Positions 1-12,500 of a stretch of DNA of 64,000 bases are shown piece after piece. Each line of letters starts with the position of its first letter. Position 1 is the stretch's first letter. This DNA is from Elysia chlorotica (taxonomy: Eukaryota; Mollusca; Gastropoda; Plakobranchidae): positions 52,272-116,271 of the forward strand of contig RQTK01001016.1 of assembly GCA_003991915.1 (NCBI GenBank). The letters are read 5' to 3'. A program made the translations under genes and the position numbers. Under the pieces are notes generated by a model, which saw nothing but the letters and a program-made list of their open reading frames with translations, did no database searches and was not told where the DNA came from.

Positions 1-4
1 TTTT

Positions 5-73
<69 letters not shown>

Positions 74-473
74 ATTTCTCTCATCTTAAGCTCCTCGTTT
101 TCTGATATAAATTATTTTTAAACTTCAGGCGAACTTAAAAAAGTACGGTTTGTTCCTTGCCCCATACTCTTTAATAAAGCGATAGAAACCCAACTTTATC
201 AGTTTATGGCGCTGTGTGCTGGATGTATGTTAGAAAGATACGATTTTTTTTAAAACAAATTATAACTTACTTTTCGACAGAGCCTTAGGAAACAAAATGT
301 CAGGGTCTTGGTTTGTATTTGCAAATGGTGTTGTGCGGAAGGTTGCTTTTACTTCCCTCTCCGAACTTTACTTTCGCCATGACTCAAGCGCCTCAATTAT
401 ATCTATCCCGATCTATCTGTTTATCAATAAAATACATTTTCTTGTCTATTTATCTACTTGAATATCTATTATA

Positions 474-597
474 CAGGAGTCCTGGTATCCCCTCTCTGTC
501 TCGTGTGTGCCAGCACATAAAATTGTCAGACGTCAGTCTTGGGGCCCGTCCATAATATAGCCTATATAGTGCTTACGTTGAACGTTAAACCAACTTA
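474..597 (+). mobile_element. SINE 3' fragment
   Basis: Runs from AGGAGTCCTGGTATCCCC to GAACGTTAAACCAACTTAAC, matching the 3' half of the 53017 element. A further weak copy of the same tail may follow at 601-700. Confidence 0.7.
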
Positions 598-835
598 ACT
601 CAACGCATCCCCTCTCTGTCCGTGTTTAAAGTTGTTAGAGATTATTCTTGGGACACGTACGCGATGCGACTTAGCTGATTGCAGTGCGTGTTGAGGTATT
701 AACAAAACCAAACTAAACCAATTCAAACCAAACGAGAGATCCCCCCACCCCCGAAAACAAAACAAAACAGAACTAAATGAAACAACAGCCCCCACCACCA
801 AAAAAAAAAAAAAAAATTCCTTTTGCTTCCCTCAC

Positions 836-868
<33 letters not shown>

Positions 869-1452
869 ATTTCGAGCTTCTCGTTTTCTGAAATAATTAT
901 TTGTAAACTTCAGGCGAGCTTAAAAAACACACAAAAAATAAATAAAATGAAAGTAAAAACAACAAAAACAACAACAAAGAAGAGACACACAAACAAGAAA
1001 ATAAAAACAAAAACAAAACAAACCTTCAAAAAATAAAACATGTACCAATATTGTAGTTATACTGTGCGGTTTATAACAAGGCCATGTCTTTTCCCCATAC
1101 TGCCATACTATTATAATACACCCCAATGCGTCACTTGTACAAACAACGTAAGACAGAAACGCAATACCTGGAGCCAGTCTAGATAAGGATTACTGCCACA
1201 CACAGCAGTAAGTTGATATTAAACAAGGTAACGGGCATTGTTTCTACATAACATATCGATTTTGTCAGTCACTGATAATTTCTATCTATGTGGACTGTTT
1301 CCATTTGGGTCTTTGAGGTTATGTGTATTATATGACCAGAGACTATAGAATTACTGAGATGTTTCACCAAAAGATCTCACAGTGCGTTCGATACGGGGAG
1401 GGGAGATAGCGTGACGCGTGCTCTCTATCTGTCTGTCTCTGTCTGTCTGATC

Positions 1453-1506
<54 letters not shown>

Positions 1507-1754
1507 CTCTCTCACACACACTCTATCTATCTATCTATTTCTCTATTGTAATTAGGACGATAAAACAATGTTCAGACTGAGTTTTACTAAGGTTTAAATA
1601 AGGAAGCAACCTCCTTAATTATCTTGAGCCATATACGCAAAATCCTCGGGGTGAAACCTCTCACCATTTCACACTCTCTGGTAGGGCTAACGCTGGTGTG
1701 TTATGGCTTAAGTGCGTTGCATATGCAAACCTTGATAAGAAATCAGAAGACATA

Positions 1755-1861
1755 GGGCCGTAGGTACAACGTCGGAGTAGTTTACGACTAGTCTTAAGCC
1801 TTCTTATTATCCTATTGTTACGACGCGTCGTAAGCTACCACGACGTTGTAATTACTAACCC
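1755..1861. mobile_element. MITE-like element, copy 1
   Basis: About 107 bp with inverted ends: GGGCCGTAGGTACAACGTCG...TTTACGAC on the left and, read on the other strand, GGGTTAGTAATTACAACGTC...CTTACGAC on the right. TA dinucleotides lie outside both ends. The core contains AAGCCTTCTTATT. No coding capacity; family not named. Confidence 0.6.
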
Positions 1862-2932
1862 TATTGTCTAATAGCAATGAGTTAAGATTGACACAAAACC
1901 AATCCCCGAAAACACAAAGGGTATAGTAAGCTACAAGTAGATTTTCAAATCTAGGAACAGTTCCATATGATTTTGTCTTGGAAAGATAATGATCAAGAAT
2001 AAATTAGAAGGTTATAATATTAATGATTTTTTTTTATATAAATTATCTGTCTGTCTTTTTCTGCCTCTGTTTCAAGCTGTCTGTCTCTGACTCACTACCT
2101 CTATTCTCTCTCTTACTTTCTTCACCTCCTATTCCTCCACCTTTCTATATCCCTCATCCTCCTCCTCCTCTTCCTCCCTCTCGTCTCCTCTTTCTTTTTC
2201 TTCTTCCACCTCTATTTTACGTCTATCTAATATTTCTTCAAAACCATATATTACATTTTTCTAGCCACCTTCCTCTCGATCTCATTGGTTTTATTTACCT
2301 TTCCTATTTTTCTTTATCCAAGAAAAATTCTATTTCACAGTTCTATCATTTTATCGGTATTTCTTTTTTAATAACAATGCTTCCACGTGAAGCCACAGTC
2401 GTTAAATAATTATGCTTATGCTGAAAAAACATTTTTTCTCTCTCTTTTTCACTTGGTTATAATTATTATCTTTCGGCATGAAGCATGCACTCTTAATATC
2501 TCCCCCAACACCCACCAACCTTTCCACACACACACACACACACACACATACACATACTCCCTAAAAACCTTAACTGATTAATTGCCAAGATTCTTCCCTA
2601 TTAAGCCCTCAAGCGCTTGCCCTTTATCAACATGGGAATTTAATCTGTATTGCCAAACAAATAAAGCGAAAGACTCTCATTCCGTTATAGTATAAACGGT
2701 TAAACCAGCACAAAAGAGCCATTGATCAATAGAGCGTCGCTGTAGAGCCACACACATTCCTGAGACTTTCCATGGTAGAGACCAAGAGACCAAACAACCA
2801 CCAACTTGCCAAAAGTAGAAACACCGATTGACCTGAACAAAAGCTTCTTGAGCCCTTCTCACACTTTCTCTAAATCTGATTTCGGCAGTAGGCGACAAAC
2901 TAACGCGAGGTAATCGTCTAAGAGTCGTAACT

Positions 2933-3029
2933 CATAAGTACAAGTTTCTGTTGAGCTTACGACTGCTCTTAAACTATAGAAATAAAAAGGCGTACAACGA
3001 GTTGTTTGCTACAGTGACTTTGTACATAC
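2933..3029. mobile_element. MITE-like element, diverged copy 2
   Basis: Inverted ends CATAAGTACAAGTTTCTGTT and (reverse strand) GTATGTACAAAGTCACTGTA, each followed by a TTACGAC- or AACAAC-type inner block, as in copies 1 and 4. Confidence 0.45.
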
Positions 3030-4809
3030 AACCCAAAACTAGATGGATTTAGATCTAAATCCTCGTTCCCAGCTCGAGAAAAAGGAGGCGACCATTACAT
3101 TTGTTCGCTCGAAGCCAGGGCAGAACAAAACTGGTGGAACCAAGACCAACAGGTTTGTTATCGACTTATCGATCTGCCCGTCGCTTGTCGAATTAGCGCT
3201 CGCTGATCATGTTGATAGATCGACACAGGGGTGCCACTCTAGGAGAGGGAAAGTGTTCGATCTTTGTACAATAAGAAAGGGGGGTCGGTATACTGTAGGC
3301 CTATCGTTCCGCTGAGCTGTTAAGGAATCTATCTCCGAATAATGTTTGATGCGTCGATAATATTATAAGGGGACTGAGATTGTGGTACACACTGTATTCA
3401 TGAGTGGTTGTAAAGCAGTTTCATATGTACATGTAGGCCTATATGTTGAAAGCGAATTAAAAAAATATATTGTCGATTTTTTTATGCTCGAGTGAGAGAG
3501 GTGAAAGAGACAGGTAGAAAAAAGGGGAGGGGGAGAAAGATAAAGAGAGAGGACGGGGAGTATGGATTGGGGAGAGGGGGGAGACAAACAGACAAACAGA
3601 CAGACAGACAGACAAGAAAAAAGGATGGGAGAGGGATATAAAAAGAGAGGACAGTGAGTGTGAAAGAGAGGAGAGGGAGGGAAACAGACAGAGAAACAGA
3701 CAGAGAAAAGAACTGTGTTATCCAAGAATAAACACTATTAAATTATGATGGAAAGAAAAATCTCCACTACCATTTCCACCATTATGTTTTCTTTATTTTT
3801 CCCATTCTTAAACTTATAGCTAGCCTTTAAAATATTAATGTAAAAATGTTTAATTTTTTAACCTAGAAAATTATACGCTGTACGGCGTTACAAACATCTG
3901 ACTGAATTAACATTAAATAGGCTATAGCATAAAATTGCTATGGTGTTTATTCTATATTAGTTGTATCCTTAAAAACAAATTTTTTTTCTGAATTTTGTTG
4001 TATTTTTTTTTAATCGCTTTTCATTTTTATGTCTTCATCGACGTATTTATCTTAATACCGTAGTCAATTTCTGCATAAAATCTAATATTAATAAAAAATA
4101 AAAAAAAACGCACACATACAGACACATTTTATCGTAAACATTGACGGTGTTATTGAGGCACCGAGGCGGGCCAGATCTTGGTGATAGTTGCCTATAAATC
4201 GTCCTTTGGTGGCAGAAAGTTTTTCTCTATAAAGAGAACCTAGCTTTGAATATGGCAGAGGGAAAGGGAGGGTTTGAAAGAATTGAATATAGAATCTAGC
4301 AAGTAGGTCAAAATAATGCTATGTATAACGGAGGAGAAAGAGAGACCAACGAAGACTTTCTATAGAGACTAAATGAATGTCCCTTTTCCTTTTAACATTG
4401 AATTTATAATGCCGCTTCGATCAAATAAAACGCGTTCAATGCTGTCCGCTCATTCTTTCATCGTGTGCTATAAAGTTTAAACAAGATTAGTATTGATATA
4501 GCTTTTGCGAAAATGGCCTTAAAACTTAAGGAATTTATTCATCTAAGACATTTCGCAGCATATAATATTTTGCAGTTTGTAAAGTTTGATGCAAACACCC
4601 AACCATGAAAATATAGCAAACAGCATTAGACTTAGGGACGTTTTAAATAGTGAACAGTGGAGAAAAATATTGATTAAAACATGTTATAATAAAAAGACAA
4701 AAATGAAGCTATGGTACACACAAGTAGGACGATAGACGGAAAGAAAGTAATATTCATTTTGTTTGATTATGGTAGATAAGTAGATTTCTATTACTAATGG
4801 ATTTGAAGG

Positions 4810-4960
4810 GAGTCTTATGGCTTGCAATGTCCGCGCTCCAATTATGTGTGGCAGCACGTAATTAATTGCCAAACTTTAATCTTGGGACCTATCCGCGATG
4901 TAGACTGAGCGCTAACGGCTAAGAGCGCATTAAGGAACCAACCACCTAACCAATCAACCA
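4810..4960 (+). mobile_element. Degraded SINE fragment
   Basis: ATTATGTGTGGCAGCACGTA and ATCTTGGGACCTATCCGCGA followed by AACCAACCACC; related to the SINE 3' half but much diverged. Confidence 0.5.
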
Positions 4961-5150
4961 ACTTTGTCATACGAGAAACGAGTTTAGCCCAATCTGCCAA
5001 CAGGGGTTATCTCATTAATGTATATTGGTACTGACAGATTATGACTTACACCCGTATGTGTTAGAGGGGCAAAGTACCAAGATTAAGAAGCAACAATTGA
5101 AAAATAAAGTTGACCCCATATCAAATGTTTTGATTCCTCTAGAGCTTGAA

Positions 5151-5212
5151 TCGTAAGTACAACGTTGTGATAAGCTTACGACGAGTTGTAAGTTACCGCG
5201 ACGTTGTAATTA
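5151..5212. mobile_element. MITE-like element, internally deleted copy 3
   Basis: An imperfect hairpin: GTACAACGTTGTGATAAGCT on the left arm, against AAGTTACCGCGACGTTGTAA on the right. The core seen in copies 1 and 4 is gone. Confidence 0.5.
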
Positions 5213-5756
5213 AGACCACTTGTTTTTAAAATTACCACATGAAGCCAGAAAAGTTACTACCTATCACTTAAAGGGTTAAGGGAAGAACCACTGCTTTCAT
5301 TGCTGACCCAAGTGTGCACTTTGTTCGATACAGTGGTGACTTGTGTGTATTAAAACCTGATAGTAAAGGTTTGATCTTCCCTTAAACGCTTTAGAAAGAT
5401 AAGCTGACATACATGTAGGCGCATTGATTTCACGATAAGTTCACCGTATCCCGATGACATTAATCTGTCAAAAGTTGCATGCATAAAATGACGTGGCAGA
5501 GGTGTTATATTATACCAATACTATCCAAATATTTTACAATGACATTTAAACGGAATAAAATGCGTAAATAGGAAATTGATGTTGTATTCCATGGCCATTA
5601 TAGGAGACCAATGTTAGTAATGTTAGTGTAATTATGCCAATTGAATTATTTTAAAAACCCGTTTCAATATATCGTGTACTGTACAGAAAAATTTTGTTAT
5701 AACTAATATCAGCATCACTCACCACATCTTATCTATTTATAGGCCTGCTCTAAATG

Positions 5757-5835
5757 ATTGATTTTCTGTCTCTTCTTCTTTATTCTCCTCCTCCTCAATG
5801 ATTTTCTGTCTCTTCTTCTTTATTCTCCTCCTCCC
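5757..5835. repeat. 40-bp pyrimidine-rich direct repeat
   Basis: TGATTTTCTGTCTCTTCTTC followed by TTTATTCTCCTCCTC, twice in tandem. Confidence 0.75.
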
Positions 5836-6266
5836 CCTCATCATAACCACCACCACTACCATCATTAACATTGCATTCACCATCATCATCATCCCAATCA
5901 GCACCGTCATAACAATTATCTCAATGTTATCTGTTAATGCATGGTTTAAGCAACAACCATACTATAACTCGAATTATAAACTTACCCATTATTTGATCAT
6001 GCCCGACTCTTTGTGTGACCAGTGTAGTTTTATTTAGCATCCTCTCTATGAGTTCTAGAGGATCTCTCGTGTGCTTTATCACTCTTAACGACATCTTGCC
6101 TTTGGTGTGTTGATATAATCCTCTACGTAAATCCAAAAGAAACTTCCTACTAGATCCACGCACTGTGGTCACCTATGCCACCCGTGCTTTCACCAAATTG
6201 CACTTCCCGGTAAGTCGCCACACGATAACAACCCCGTTCGTTGTATTGTCTGCAGAGAGCAAGTGG

Positions 6267-6340
6267 CCGCCCCCGGAAGTTTACGGTTGCTTGGAGCCAA
6301 GAATGAGAACTCTCTTCTGTTATTAATTTTTTCAGCGCTG
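6267..6340 (+). promoter_or_regulatory. Inverted copy of the TPP2 promoter core
   Basis: Positions 6267-6292 are a perfect 26-base match to the reverse complement of 33669-33694, including the CCGGAAGT ETS motif. The following about 40 bases are still partly similar (both contain a GAACTCTC block). No TPP2 coding sequence follows. The two copies are about 27 kb apart in inverted orientation and bracket the TPP2 gene. It may be a duplicated promoter fragment or part of an unrecognised dispersed repeat. Confidence 0.5.
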
Positions 6341-7039
6341 AAAGTGAAAGTTCAGTGGTCGGCAATCCGGTTACGACCGTATAGATCTAGGTCTGCTAGT
6401 ATTGTAGCCTAGGCCTATGGTTTCTACATCGACTGGCCCTAGCGCCTGTGTGTCTCTCGTCTTGTCTGCATGTCTGTGCATATGTATGTCTATCTGTCTG
6501 AATGACGGTCAACAAGTCTCTCTTATTCTCTTTCTGTCTGCCTGACTTTCTTTTTTTTTGCTTCTTTTCTTTAACCCGCTTGCATCTCGCTCTCTCTGTT
6601 TCTCTTTATCTCTCCGTTTTCCTGATCCTTAATCCGTCTCTCTCTTTTTCTTTCTGTGATAAAGCAATCTATCTATGGACTACCCCAAATTTTTCCCTCT
6701 CTCACTCCTACTAGTACTATGCACCGCTTTCTTAAGCATTGTCAAAATAAAATCAAACTTTCGGTAGGTTACATACGATATGAAACAAAACCCAGAGCAA
6801 TTGAGGTTATTAAAATTATCCTATGTCCCAGCTGAACTGGTTAGATTTAAAAGGAGGAAGCTGGATTTTTAAAACAATCGTTAAGTGTTTGAAAGAAAGA
6901 AGAAAGCAAGGGCATTATTTAAAATGAAACAAGATAAAGTGAAAGAGAGGTGTGCGTGACAGAGTGAGAAAGGGAGAGAGATAGACAGACAGACTGAGAA
7001 AGAAATTGATAAACAGACAGAATGGCAGACAAACAAGGA

Positions 7040-7040
<1 letters not shown>

Positions 7041-7095
<55 letters not shown>
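7041..7095. repeat. (GA)n microsatellite
   Basis: About 27 GA units, intergenic between the 6.27-kb promoter-like copy and the TPP2 3' end. Confidence 0.95.
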
Positions 7096-7098
<3 letters not shown>

Positions 7099-7619
7099 TT
7101 AAAGTTTTAACACGTTTTTAACAAGTGTTGCAGATATTGGCTGTAGGTTCAGGCATACATTATAGCCGAGGGGTTATTCTTTCTGTATTGAGTTGTGTTT
7201 GATTTTGGTCCCACAGTACTGGCATTAAAAACTATTGTATTGTAAGGAAAAAGACGAGTTTCATATAGTTATAGCACCTGCAATAAGTTGATTCTGGACA
7301 TTCGGTAGGTTAGTTATATATCATGTATAAAAGCAATGGTTTCAGGTACCTATTTTTATCAGTTTGGGTACGTTTGTCTTGTTAGGTTTTAATATAAAGT
7401 AAATTATCCAACCTAAGATACTTTGCAGTGTACATAAGGTATAGGGAATGTTTGTGTGGGGCGTATTAACTTATCTTTGCTGTATGTAGTAGCATGGAAT
7501 TTTGATACCTTGGACTCCATAAGCTAAGCACTTTAGCATTCTTGAAGGTGATGAACACTAGTTTTTGGTTTAAGACCTAAGTTCATAAATAAAAAACAAA
7601 GCTATAGAAGAAAAAGCTA

Positions 7620-9527
7620 AACATTTAAATTACGAAGTACTTTATTCAAGACTTCAAAAAGTTTATTTACAAATATTTAAGTATATAAATGTGGCACATA
7701 TTTAATAGATATATATACTTTTTTTAAAAACGAAGAAAAAAAAACCCCACCAATCAATCAATAGTAATACATAGTTGATATACATAATTATGCAAATCAA
7801 TTACTTAATATACTATAAACTGATCAATCTCGCCATCATGTTTTATTTTAAAGGAAAAAAGATGAGGTAAACAGCTTGCAACCATTTTAACTTAAGACAC
7901 TACAAAGTAAAGACAAAAATGTGAGAAACGCATGTATGCGATAAAAACAAGACCATTATTCTCGTTTTTAATAGCATCATTTAAAGTTTGATTTTTAATA
8001 TGATAAAGGTGATTGAATACATATGAATTGGACTCTCATCCACTCAAAATGTTCAAGACTGACACACAAGCTCCAAAAAGAGCATGCCATTTAAACACTT
8101 GACACTTTCTCATTGTAATTTCACAAATTTTGAGCTCTCTAACAACCAGCTCTGAAGTCTTCTCTTGCCAAAGTTTTGCCTTGCTTTGTGGTTATCGCCT
8201 TCACAAACTTGTGGTTTATTTCAATGCAACAAAATGAGTGGCTTTACTTTACTATCTACATGTTTAGCTGCCACTATTGTCCAAAGCCTAATGTGTATTA
8301 ACATTTCTTAGGCTGAGAGTCAATTAGTTTTATCTCCATTTATACTGATTAACCAGCCAAATAATGGCTAAAATATGGAAAGTCATAAACTCTATATCCA
8401 TAAAATATACTGCTACGTTATCATAGCCAACAAGGAAGAGATGATACAACATGTCTGTATTGGTAGCTACAGAAACACTCAAAATGACGACGTCCCTCTT
8501 CTCAGTTTGATCAAAAGTAGAAACAAAACTAGTTGATTCCCAGCCCAAGGTTTGTATTAACACTAGTAAACATTACTTATCTATGAGTTATCCTTATCTA
8601 ATTAACATGAAAAAAAAAAAGTAAAAACCCAAGCTCGCATTGAAATCTTTGCAGTGTTCTTTGAAAAGAAAGTTGAAGTTATGTGATATAATAAATTGTA
8701 AAGTAAAATCAAATGCTGCATTTTAAAGCAAAATCAATGTACATATTTTAATCTAAAAAAAAGCCACCAATCAAATGTAATGTAGCATTTCTACGCACAC
8801 ATAAAAAAAACCCCACATAATCACAATATCAAAATACTGCCAATGCATATACATGATATAGGTTTGCTTTGAGACACATAAAATAGCTGTAAAAAGATTG
8901 TTCACTTTTTTTCAAACAAATATTTGTTTTATCTTTAAAGTGATTTATCAGTAATATTAACAATTCTAAACCTATATTATGTAATTCGTTTTATAACTTA
9001 ATTAAACATCCCTTTCTTTGTCAACTGAATACCACCAAGTAACTGATAAGATAATCATTAATCATAAACATTTACAAAAAAAGAATAACATATTTGACTC
9101 TTATGGCAATCTTATTTTTTAAGTATTTAATAAAAATGTGGTTTGTGTTTTTTGTTGTTTTATTCTTGAGTTAGGAAAATGTATTACACTTTTATGTTTC
9201 ATATATAGCCCTATTTTCAAACAAAGCCTTTTCCAAATAATATCATGTATATTTTGTGAAAATATCAAGTTCCTTTTTGGAAGATATGAAGTGTTAAACA
9301 AGTACTTTTTTACCCCCGGGTCAACACTCAACTTCTCTATAAATTTGAAAACAGTCTACAGTTTATGATGATATTGAAGATTTAGTACTAGAATTCCTAC
9401 ACTTGAGCATACATATATTGCATTGATATCTGAATTATTACAAAATGAGATAAACAAACAAATGAAGATGAAATAATAAAAAATAAAAAAAAAAACTTGT
9501 GAGAGAGTTTCTGCCTTAAATGAAGTT
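7620..9527 (-). other. Probable 3'UTR and downstream flank of TPP2
   Basis: AT-rich, SINE-free sequence directly after the TPP2 stop codon at 9528-9530. Minus-strand AATAAA-type signals occur at several points (for example near 9158, 8218, 7842 and 7641), so the polyadenylation site cannot be fixed. I see no other gene here; open frames are short and unrecognised. Confidence 0.35.
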
Positions 9528-12500
9528 CTAAAAAGGTCTGTACGATGATGGGTACCGCAAACACGACGTCTTTTCTAGGTAATTCTTGCAGTGTGTCCAT
9601 CCAAGTTGATCATATATCTAAATAGGAGAAGAACAAAAAAGTGGAATTTGAAGGTATGGCTCTTCTTTAATTTGTGTACTACTTGTAAATACTGAATTAA
9701 AGTCAATAAGGATATAATAATATTTTGCATTAGCAGAATAAACACAAATCAAAGGCACCACTTTCATTTTATACCCGCAACACCTCGTGTTTCATAGACA
9801 TCATGTAAACCGGAAATCTTATTTTTTTTAAACTTGTGACCCTATTTTGGTTCTGTCCTATGTAAAATAATTCAGAACTGAATTAGGCCTACAAGTACAT
9901 GTATACATGTTTTGATGAGTACACCCTGTGTCAGTGATGAAACTTTACAAGAAATAATGACATACATATGTTGTTTTTTTCTTTACCACAAATGTCTGTT
10001 ATCCATGAACTAACCTATCTTAACCTTATAAAAATCCCACAAAGGACTGATTTAGAGATAAATAATCAAAACAGGACCACTTCCCATTGGTGCAGGAGCT
10101 AAGAAAGATTTACTGTGAAGGGGGTTGGCAAAGGAGTTTTGAAAAGGAGGTAAAAGGTATCTATAACGAATTGAGAGTAGCTGAAGAGGATCAGTTAAAA
10201 CCATGAAGGTGTATAAATGTGGCAAAACAAACAAAAAACAACAGCAACCAAAAAAGAAAAAGAAAACTTGTCTGACACTTGACCAGTACATTTTACCTGA
10301 ATGATTTTGTCCTCCAGGTCTTTGCTGTGCTTCTCCTCTTGCTGCTTCATGATCATTTTAAGGGCCCTGCCGTAGTGCGCCATGGCTGCAGCGTGTCTCC
10401 AGGCAAATGCAAATGTTTGCTAAAAGGATCAATAATAATGTGATTACCATAAGGTATAGAAACTAAGTACTTCAGTTCATAAGATGAGTAATACAGTAGT
10501 TGTACGAAATTAATGGGAAAATAGTTTGCTAAATATTTATTATCATTTTTTGTGTGCAAACATAGCAGTATTTCTAACCCTTTGATTTGTTATGGAAATA
10601 TTTATATTTGTAAATTGAATACAGTTTTAATAATTATTCAATAATCATTTGACAACCAGAGCATTAAAATTAGGGCTACTTTAACTATAATGAAATCCTA
10701 AAATTGTGTATTACTGTCCGATGCGAGAAAAAAAATGTAGAAAAATATTTAGGAATGCATTGCTCTTTCAGTTATATAAAAAAAAACTTTCATTTCATTA
10801 TTTTTTTCTTAAGAGAGTTAATATCTAAACAATGAATGTCACTTAAAAAGGTGGTGTAACATATTAAAGAAAAAGAAAATCCTGGTGATCCCGCCCAGCA
10901 TTACCTTGCTGTCATTGACCTCTACCAGCTGACTGAGCTCATCAAATGTCTTTTTGACGTCATCCAGCAAGGTTTTCACCGGCTCGTCACCCGCGCCACT
11001 TGACCGCGAGTCCAAGACAGCCTCAGCCTGGGCTACTCCCAGCTTGACCAGCGCCTCCACTAGCCAGCCTCTCTTCTTCTCCATCTCGCTGTGGGTGGGC
11101 AAAAGAAGGGTTCATACATTAAGATATTTAAAGAATGCAAACCTCCCAAAGAAACACTTTGACAATTCTCTTCTTCTCCATCTCGCTGTGGGTGGGCAAA
11201 CGAAGGGTGCATTAATGAAGATATTTAAAGAATACAAACCTCCCAACGAAACACCTTGACAATTCTCTTCTTCTCCATCTCGCTGTGGATGGGCAAAAGA
11301 AGGGTTCATACATGAAGATATTTAAAGAATACAAACCTACCAAAGAGACACCTTGCCGCTGGTTGGGAGGCTTGCGTAACCCAATTTACTCTAGAGCTAT
11401 GCTGGCTGGAGTTTCATCTCCAAGCCAGACGGGTCGAAAGGTAGAAGCCTGACTAAAAGCACTCACTGGCACAGGGTTGCTGATGTTGTTGTTGTTGAGT
11501 TGGTTTAACGTCCAACATCAGCACTATACAGGCTATATTGTGGACGAGCCCTAAGACTCACGTCTGACAATTTTGTGTGCTGCCACACACAAGACAGGGC
11601 AGGGATACCATGACTCCTGTCTCAGCCCGTCACATTAAACTGACACTGACCCAACCAGTAGGAAGCGCAATCACCCGAACCTTTTGCGTCGGAAGCCGAG
11701 ATTCTACCCCAGGGTCACCGCACCCCCCTGGGCACTGGGTAAAAAACCCTGTCTCGTAAAGAAAATCACTGCCACAAAAAAAACTAGCTTGATTGAGGTA
11801 GAGTCCTCTCCTGTATTGCTAATGAAGTGCACCGGTGAAAGCCCCAGGAGAGTTAATGTGCCCACATTTCTTCTGAAAAAATGTGAGCCTATGTTCCACA
11901 GGGAATCAAAAGACTTAATCTAAACCAAGTAAATACAAAAGAAGGATTTTGATGCCCATATATATATATATACATTCTACACACTTGATTCATTATTAAC
12001 CATTTTTCCTTTTTACTTGAATACTTTTTTTTAAGCACATTTTAAAATTGAAATACAAATAAATTTTAAAGTGCATCTTATTAGTTTCTATTGTTTCACC
12101 TTTTAATTGTTGAGGCATCAGGGCGAGTGTCTGTCTTGATACCAAAGTAGACCAGCAGAGCGTTGACGTCAATTAGAGCTATTGCCTCTTTGCATAAAGA
12201 CATGATAGTTTTGTAGCTCTCTGCAGAAATCTGAGGAAAGCGCACACAAAAAAAATCCACACCGCAAATGAACTCATTATCACAAAAAATGAAATTTAGC
12301 AACCTAACTACATCAAATGGTTATTTGAATAAAAACGTTGGCAATTACTTATGAGCCTTTTTCATTCTTAACATGTAGTTACCTAAGCCCCATTTTTTTT
12401 TCTTAAATTTTGCATGAGAGGTTTGAAGTTGGGTTCTTTTCCGCGCTTAAATAAATCAGTTAATTTCGATGGTCTCTCAAACCCTAACATTCTAATAGAG

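Larger units (their letters stand above)
1..5750. other. Intergenic region, repeats only
   Basis: CT microsatellites at 1-72, 830-868 and 1455-1503, a short CA run near 2528, a GA-rich block at 3490-3710, and the SINE and MITE-like fragments listed separately. Open frames are short, low-complexity or unrecognised; no gene supported. Confidence 0.6.

Noticed and set aside
2023-2409. 128-residue pyrimidine-rich open frame
   Set aside because: Low-complexity Leu/Ser/Pro/Phe composition from CT-rich DNA; no family recognised.
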